From M55B112 sp040880545 (GTDB lineage Bacteria; Bacteroidota; Bacteroidia; Bacteroidales; GCA-2748055), in the NCBI GenBank assembly GCA_040880545.1, contig JBBDIE010000038.1, forward strand, positions 1-6,900: 6,900 bases of DNA, written 5' to 3'. Below the pieces are notes generated by a model. It was not told the origin of the DNA. It was given only the letters and a program-made list of their open reading frames with translations, and ran no database searches. The position numbers were made by a program, and so were the translations under genes. Position 1 is the stretch's first letter. Every line of letters starts with the position of its first letter. This document shows, piece by piece, positions 4,166 through 6,900 of this stretch.

Positions 4166-6106
4166 ATGACGAAATTAGATTCAAAAATTCCCAAAGGTCC
4201 GCTCAACAAGAAATGGTCCGACTACAAGGCAACCCAAAATCTTGTAAATCCGGCAAATAAGCGGAAGCTCGATATCATTGTTGTTGGTACCGGACTTGCA
4301 GGAGCCTCTGCTGCGGCTTCCCTGGCCGAGATGGGTTTCAAGGTAAAATCATTTTGCTATCAGGACAGCCCCAGAAGGGCGCACAGTATAGCGGCACAGG
4401 GAGGAATAAACGCTGCGAAGAATTATCCGAATGACGGTGACAGTGTTTACCGCCTGTTTTACGATACCATCAAGGGAGGTGATTACCGTTCCCGTGAAGC
4501 CAATGTTTACAGGCTGGCAGAAGTAAGTAACAATATCATTGATCAGTGTGTTGCCCAGGGTGTTCCGTTTGCAAGGGAATATGGAGGAACACTGTCCAAC
4601 CGCTCGTTTGGCGGGGCCCTTGTTTCCAGAACATTTTACGCACGTGGGCAGACCGGACAGCAGTTGTTGTTGGGAGCATACCAGGCGCAGAGCAGACAGA
4701 TCAAACTGGGGAACATTGACATGTACCCACGTATGGAGATGATGAACCTGGTGATGATCGAGGGGAAGGCCCGGGGGATCATAGCCCGTGACGTGATCAC
4801 AGGAAAATTAGAACGATTTGGCGCCCATGCTGTGGTGCTGGCAACCGGCGGGTACGGCAATGTATTTTTCCTGTCGACCATGGCGATGGGATCAAATGTT
4901 AGTGCAGCCTGGCAATCATATAAAAAGGGTGCAGCCTTTGGCAACCCCTGCTATGTTCAGATACATCCCACCTGTATTCCTGTTCACGGCGAATACCAGT
5001 CGAAGCTCACCCTGATGAGTGAAAGCCTCAGAAACGATGGCCGGATATGGGTTCCGAAACAGAAAGAGGACGCGGAAAGGATCCGGAAAGGAGAGATCAC
5101 CCCGGAGGATCTTCCCGAAGAGGGAAGGGATTATTACCTGGAGCGCCGGTACCCTGCATTTGGAAACCTGGTGCCCAGGGATGTTGCTTCAAGGGCCGCT
5201 AAGGAACGGTGTGATGCCGGGTTTGGCATCGGACCTACCGGGCTGGCAGTATACCTGGATTTTAAAGACGCTATTGCCAGATTGGGCAAAGAGAGTATCG
5301 AGGCCAAGTACGGAAACTTGTTTCAGATGTACGAAAAGATTACTGACCAGAATCCCTATGAAACGCCGATGATGATCTATCCGGCCATACATTATGCCAT
5401 GGGTGGATTATGGGTTGATTATGAACTTCAGACAACTGTACCAGGGTTGTTCGCCACCGGGGAAGCTAATTTTTCAGATCACGGCGCAAACAGACTGGGA
5501 GCTTCTGCCCTCATGCAGGGACTGGCCGACGGATACTTTGTACTTCCATATACGATCCAGAATTACCTGGCAGATGAAATTAACACGCCGCGCTTTTCAA
5601 CAGAAATTACGGAATTTGATACAGCAGAAAAGGAGACCATGGACAGGCTCTCCGGACTGATGGGAATCGGGGGGACCAAGACCGTGGATTCATTCCACAA
5701 AAGATTGGGCAAGATTATGTGGGATAACGTAGGAATGGCAAGGAACAAAGAGGGTCTGAAAAGTGCTGTTAAGGAATTAAAGCTGCTGAAAGAGGAGTTT
5801 TATGACGACCTGATGATCCCTGGTGAATTGAATGATATGAATCCTGAATTACAGAAGGCGGCCAGGCTGGCCGATTTTTTCGAACTGGGAGAGCTGATGG
5901 CCCGGGATGCCCTGATGCGGGAAGAGTCGTGCGGCGGACACTTCAGGGAAGAATTTCAAACGGAAGAAGGAGAGGCCCTTCGTAACGACAGCGATTTTGC
6001 TTATGTTGCGGCCTGGTTCCATAAAGGGGACGACAAAGAGCCCGAAATGATCCGGGAACCCCTGGTATTTGAAGAGATAGAAGTTAAACAAAGAAACTAT
6101 AAATAA
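4166..6106 (+). CDS. sdhA: Succinate dehydrogenase/fumarate reductase flavoprotein subunit
   Basis: This 646-residue catalytic subunit interconverts succinate and fumarate on the cytoplasmic face. It opens with the dinucleotide-binding GTGLAG (41-46) after a roughly 35-residue extension typical of the Bacteroidota and epsilonproteobacterial type. His73 in RRAHSIAAQGGINAA is the expected site of covalent FAD attachment. Dicarboxylate and catalytic residues line up with E. coli FrdA from memory: His267 (IHPTC), Arg338 (VPRDVASRA, the proton-shuttle arginine), His409 (IHYAMGGL) and Arg443 (GANRLGASAL). The C-terminal helical domain retains ESCGGHFREEF (587-597). The whole sequence reads like Bacteroidales FrdA, with no gap in a motif and no frameshift. 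The stop codon overlaps the next start by one base (TAATG), which implies translational coupling to sdhB. Close homologues are annotated either as SdhA or FrdA; a distinct L-aspartate oxidase is excluded by the context with cytochrome b and iron-sulfur genes. Confidence 0.97.
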   Translation: MTKLDSKIPKGPLNKKWSDYKATQNLVNPANKRKLDIIVVGTGLAGASAAASLAEMGFKVKSFCYQDSPRRAHSIAAQGGINAAKNYPNDGDSVYRLFYDTIKGGDYRSREANVYRLAEVSNNIIDQCVAQGVPFAREYGGTLSNRSFGGALVSRTFYARGQTGQQLLLGAYQAQSRQIKLGNIDMYPRMEMMNLVMIEGKARGIIARDVITGKLERFGAHAVVLATGGYGNVFFLSTMAMGSNVSAAWQSYKKGAAFGNPCYVQIHPTCIPVHGEYQSKLTLMSESLRNDGRIWVPKQKEDAERIRKGEITPEDLPEEGRDYYLERRYPAFGNLVPRDVASRAAKERCDAGFGIGPTGLAVYLDFKDAIARLGKESIEAKYGNLFQMYEKITDQNPYETPMMIYPAIHYAMGGLWVDYELQTTVPGLFATGEANFSDHGANRLGASALMQGLADGYFVLPYTIQNYLADEINTPRFSTEITEFDTAEKETMDRLSGLMGIGGTKTVDSFHKRLGKIMWDNVGMARNKEGLKSAVKELKLLKEEFYDDLMIPGELNDMNPELQKAARLADFFELGELMARDALMREESCGGHFREEFQTEEGEALRNDSDFAYVAAWFHKGDDKEPEMIREPLVFEEIEVKQRNYK

Positions 6107-6855
6107 TGCCCGTTATGAATTTAAAATTGAAAATCTGGCGACAAAAGAATGCCTCTGAACGGGGAGGTTTTGTAGACTACGATATTAACAACATTTCTCC
6201 CGATAGTTCATTTCTGGAAATGCTGGATGTACTGAATGAAGAGTTGATTATCCTGGGTGATGACCCGGTGGTATTCGATCATGATTGTCGCGAAGGTATA
6301 TGTGGGGCATGCGGCATGTATATCAACGGCCGTCCCCATGGACCGGATGATCTTATTACAGTTTGCCAGTTACACATGCGCAAATTCAAAGATGGTGATA
6401 CAATAGTTATAGAACCCTGGCGTGCCAGGGCCTTTCCTGTTATCAAGGATTTGGTGGTCGACCGGTCTGCCTTTGATGAACTGATCAAAGAAAGCGGGTA
6501 TGTATCCGTAAATACAGGCAACGCCCCGGATGCCAACGCCATTCCCGTGGAGAAGGAATATGCGGATCTTGCCATGGATGCTGCCACATGCATAGGATGC
6601 GGCGCATGCGTAGCTGCCTGTAAAAATGCATCTGCCATGCTCTTCGTATCTGCAAAGGTGTCGCACCTGGCACTCCTTCCACAAGGCAAGATTGAAGCTA
6701 AAAAACGTGCCGCTTCCATGGTCGCAAAAATGGATGCACTGGGCTTTGGAAACTGTACCAACACGGGAGCCTGTGAGGCAGAATGCCCGAAAGGCATAAA
6801 ACTTACAAATATTTCCCGGCTGAACCGGGAATACTTTAAAGCAAGTTTGTTTTAA
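6106..6855 (+). CDS. sdhB: Succinate dehydrogenase/fumarate reductase iron-sulfur subunit
   Basis: This 249-residue electron-transfer subunit carries electrons between the FAD in SdhA and the hemes and quinone in SdhC. The N-terminal ferredoxin-like domain holds the [2Fe-2S] ligands Cys61, Cys66, Cys69 and Cys87 (CREGICGAC, then Cys in ITVCQ). In the C-terminal domain, Cys162, Cys165, Cys168 and Cys227 should bind the [4Fe-4S] cluster, and Cys172, Cys217 and Cys223 the [3Fe-4S] cluster (CIGCGACVAACK and GNCTNTGACEAECPKG), by analogy with E. coli FrdB. No ligand is missing. The start at 6106 overlaps the sdhA stop by one base; an ATG at 6115 would lose only three residues and is a less favoured alternative. 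The 45 bp after the stop codon show neither a terminator hairpin nor a new gene, so the transcript may continue beyond the window. Confidence 0.96.
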   Translation: MPVMNLKLKIWRQKNASERGGFVDYDINNISPDSSFLEMLDVLNEELIILGDDPVVFDHDCREGICGACGMYINGRPHGPDDLITVCQLHMRKFKDGDTIVIEPWRARAFPVIKDLVVDRSAFDELIKESGYVSVNTGNAPDANAIPVEKEYADLAMDAATCIGCGACVAACKNASAMLFVSAKVSHLALLPQGKIEAKKRAASMVAKMDALGFGNCTNTGACEAECPKGIKLTNISRLNREYFKASLF

Positions 6856-6900
6856 CGGAAGGGAAGTATAATCATAGTCACCATATTATTTTATCCTTTC

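Noticed and set aside
4166..6106. L-aspartate oxidase (NadB) as an alternative identity for the flavoprotein
   Set aside because: The operon with a di-heme cytochrome b and a three-cluster iron-sulfur subunit, the N-terminal extension and the overall sequence all fit SdhA/FrdA.
6279..6797. Long open frame of 172 codons on the minus strand opposite sdhB
   Set aside because: It lies entirely antisense to a gene with full cluster motifs, shows no recognisable domain, and is the kind of shadow frame expected from codon bias.

Overview
The window looks like chromosomal DNA from a member of the Bacteroidota, most plausibly an anaerobic or facultative Bacteroidales/Marinilabiliales-type organism (inference). 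The reasons are a sdhCAB/frdCAB operon with a single five-helix, di-heme cytochrome b; a flavoprotein whose sequence reads like the Bacteroidales FrdA/SdhA group; start codons without Shine-Dalgarno sequences; and two TATATTTG octamers that fit the Bacteroidota -7 promoter consensus TAnnTTTG.

Layout. Bases 1-72 are a 9-bp tandem repeat cut by the window edge. Bases 73-542 hold no convincing gene but contain several short dispersed repeats: a 23-bp direct repeat (90-112 and 458-480) and a CTGTGGTTAAAAAA-type motif present in both orientations. A secreted Spy/CpxP/ZraP-like LTxxQ protein lies on the + strand (543-1073). It converges on a minus-strand pair, an alpha/beta hydrolase (1139-1936) and an Xaa-Pro aminopeptidase (2037-3320), and one bidirectional terminator separates the two directions. 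After a 163-bp divergent intergenic region comes the + strand operon sdhC-sdhA-sdhB (3484-6855), complete within the window.

The three operon products form one membrane enzyme. SdhA carries covalent FAD and the dicarboxylate site. SdhB carries a [2Fe-2S], a [4Fe-4S] and a [3Fe-4S] cluster. SdhC carries two b hemes and the quinone site. All key ligands and catalytic residues are present. Sequence alone does not settle whether the enzyme mainly oxidises succinate or reduces fumarate.

The genes are ordinary families and I see no undescribed multi-gene system. The most interesting signal is non-coding. In the divergent pepP/sdhC intergenic region, the two leaders are mirror images: five shared sequence blocks occur in the same order, and the last block sits exactly 8 nt before the start codon on both sides. 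Secondary points are the repeat-rich left end and the absence, in SdhC, of the E-pathway glutamate known from Wolinella fumarate reductase.
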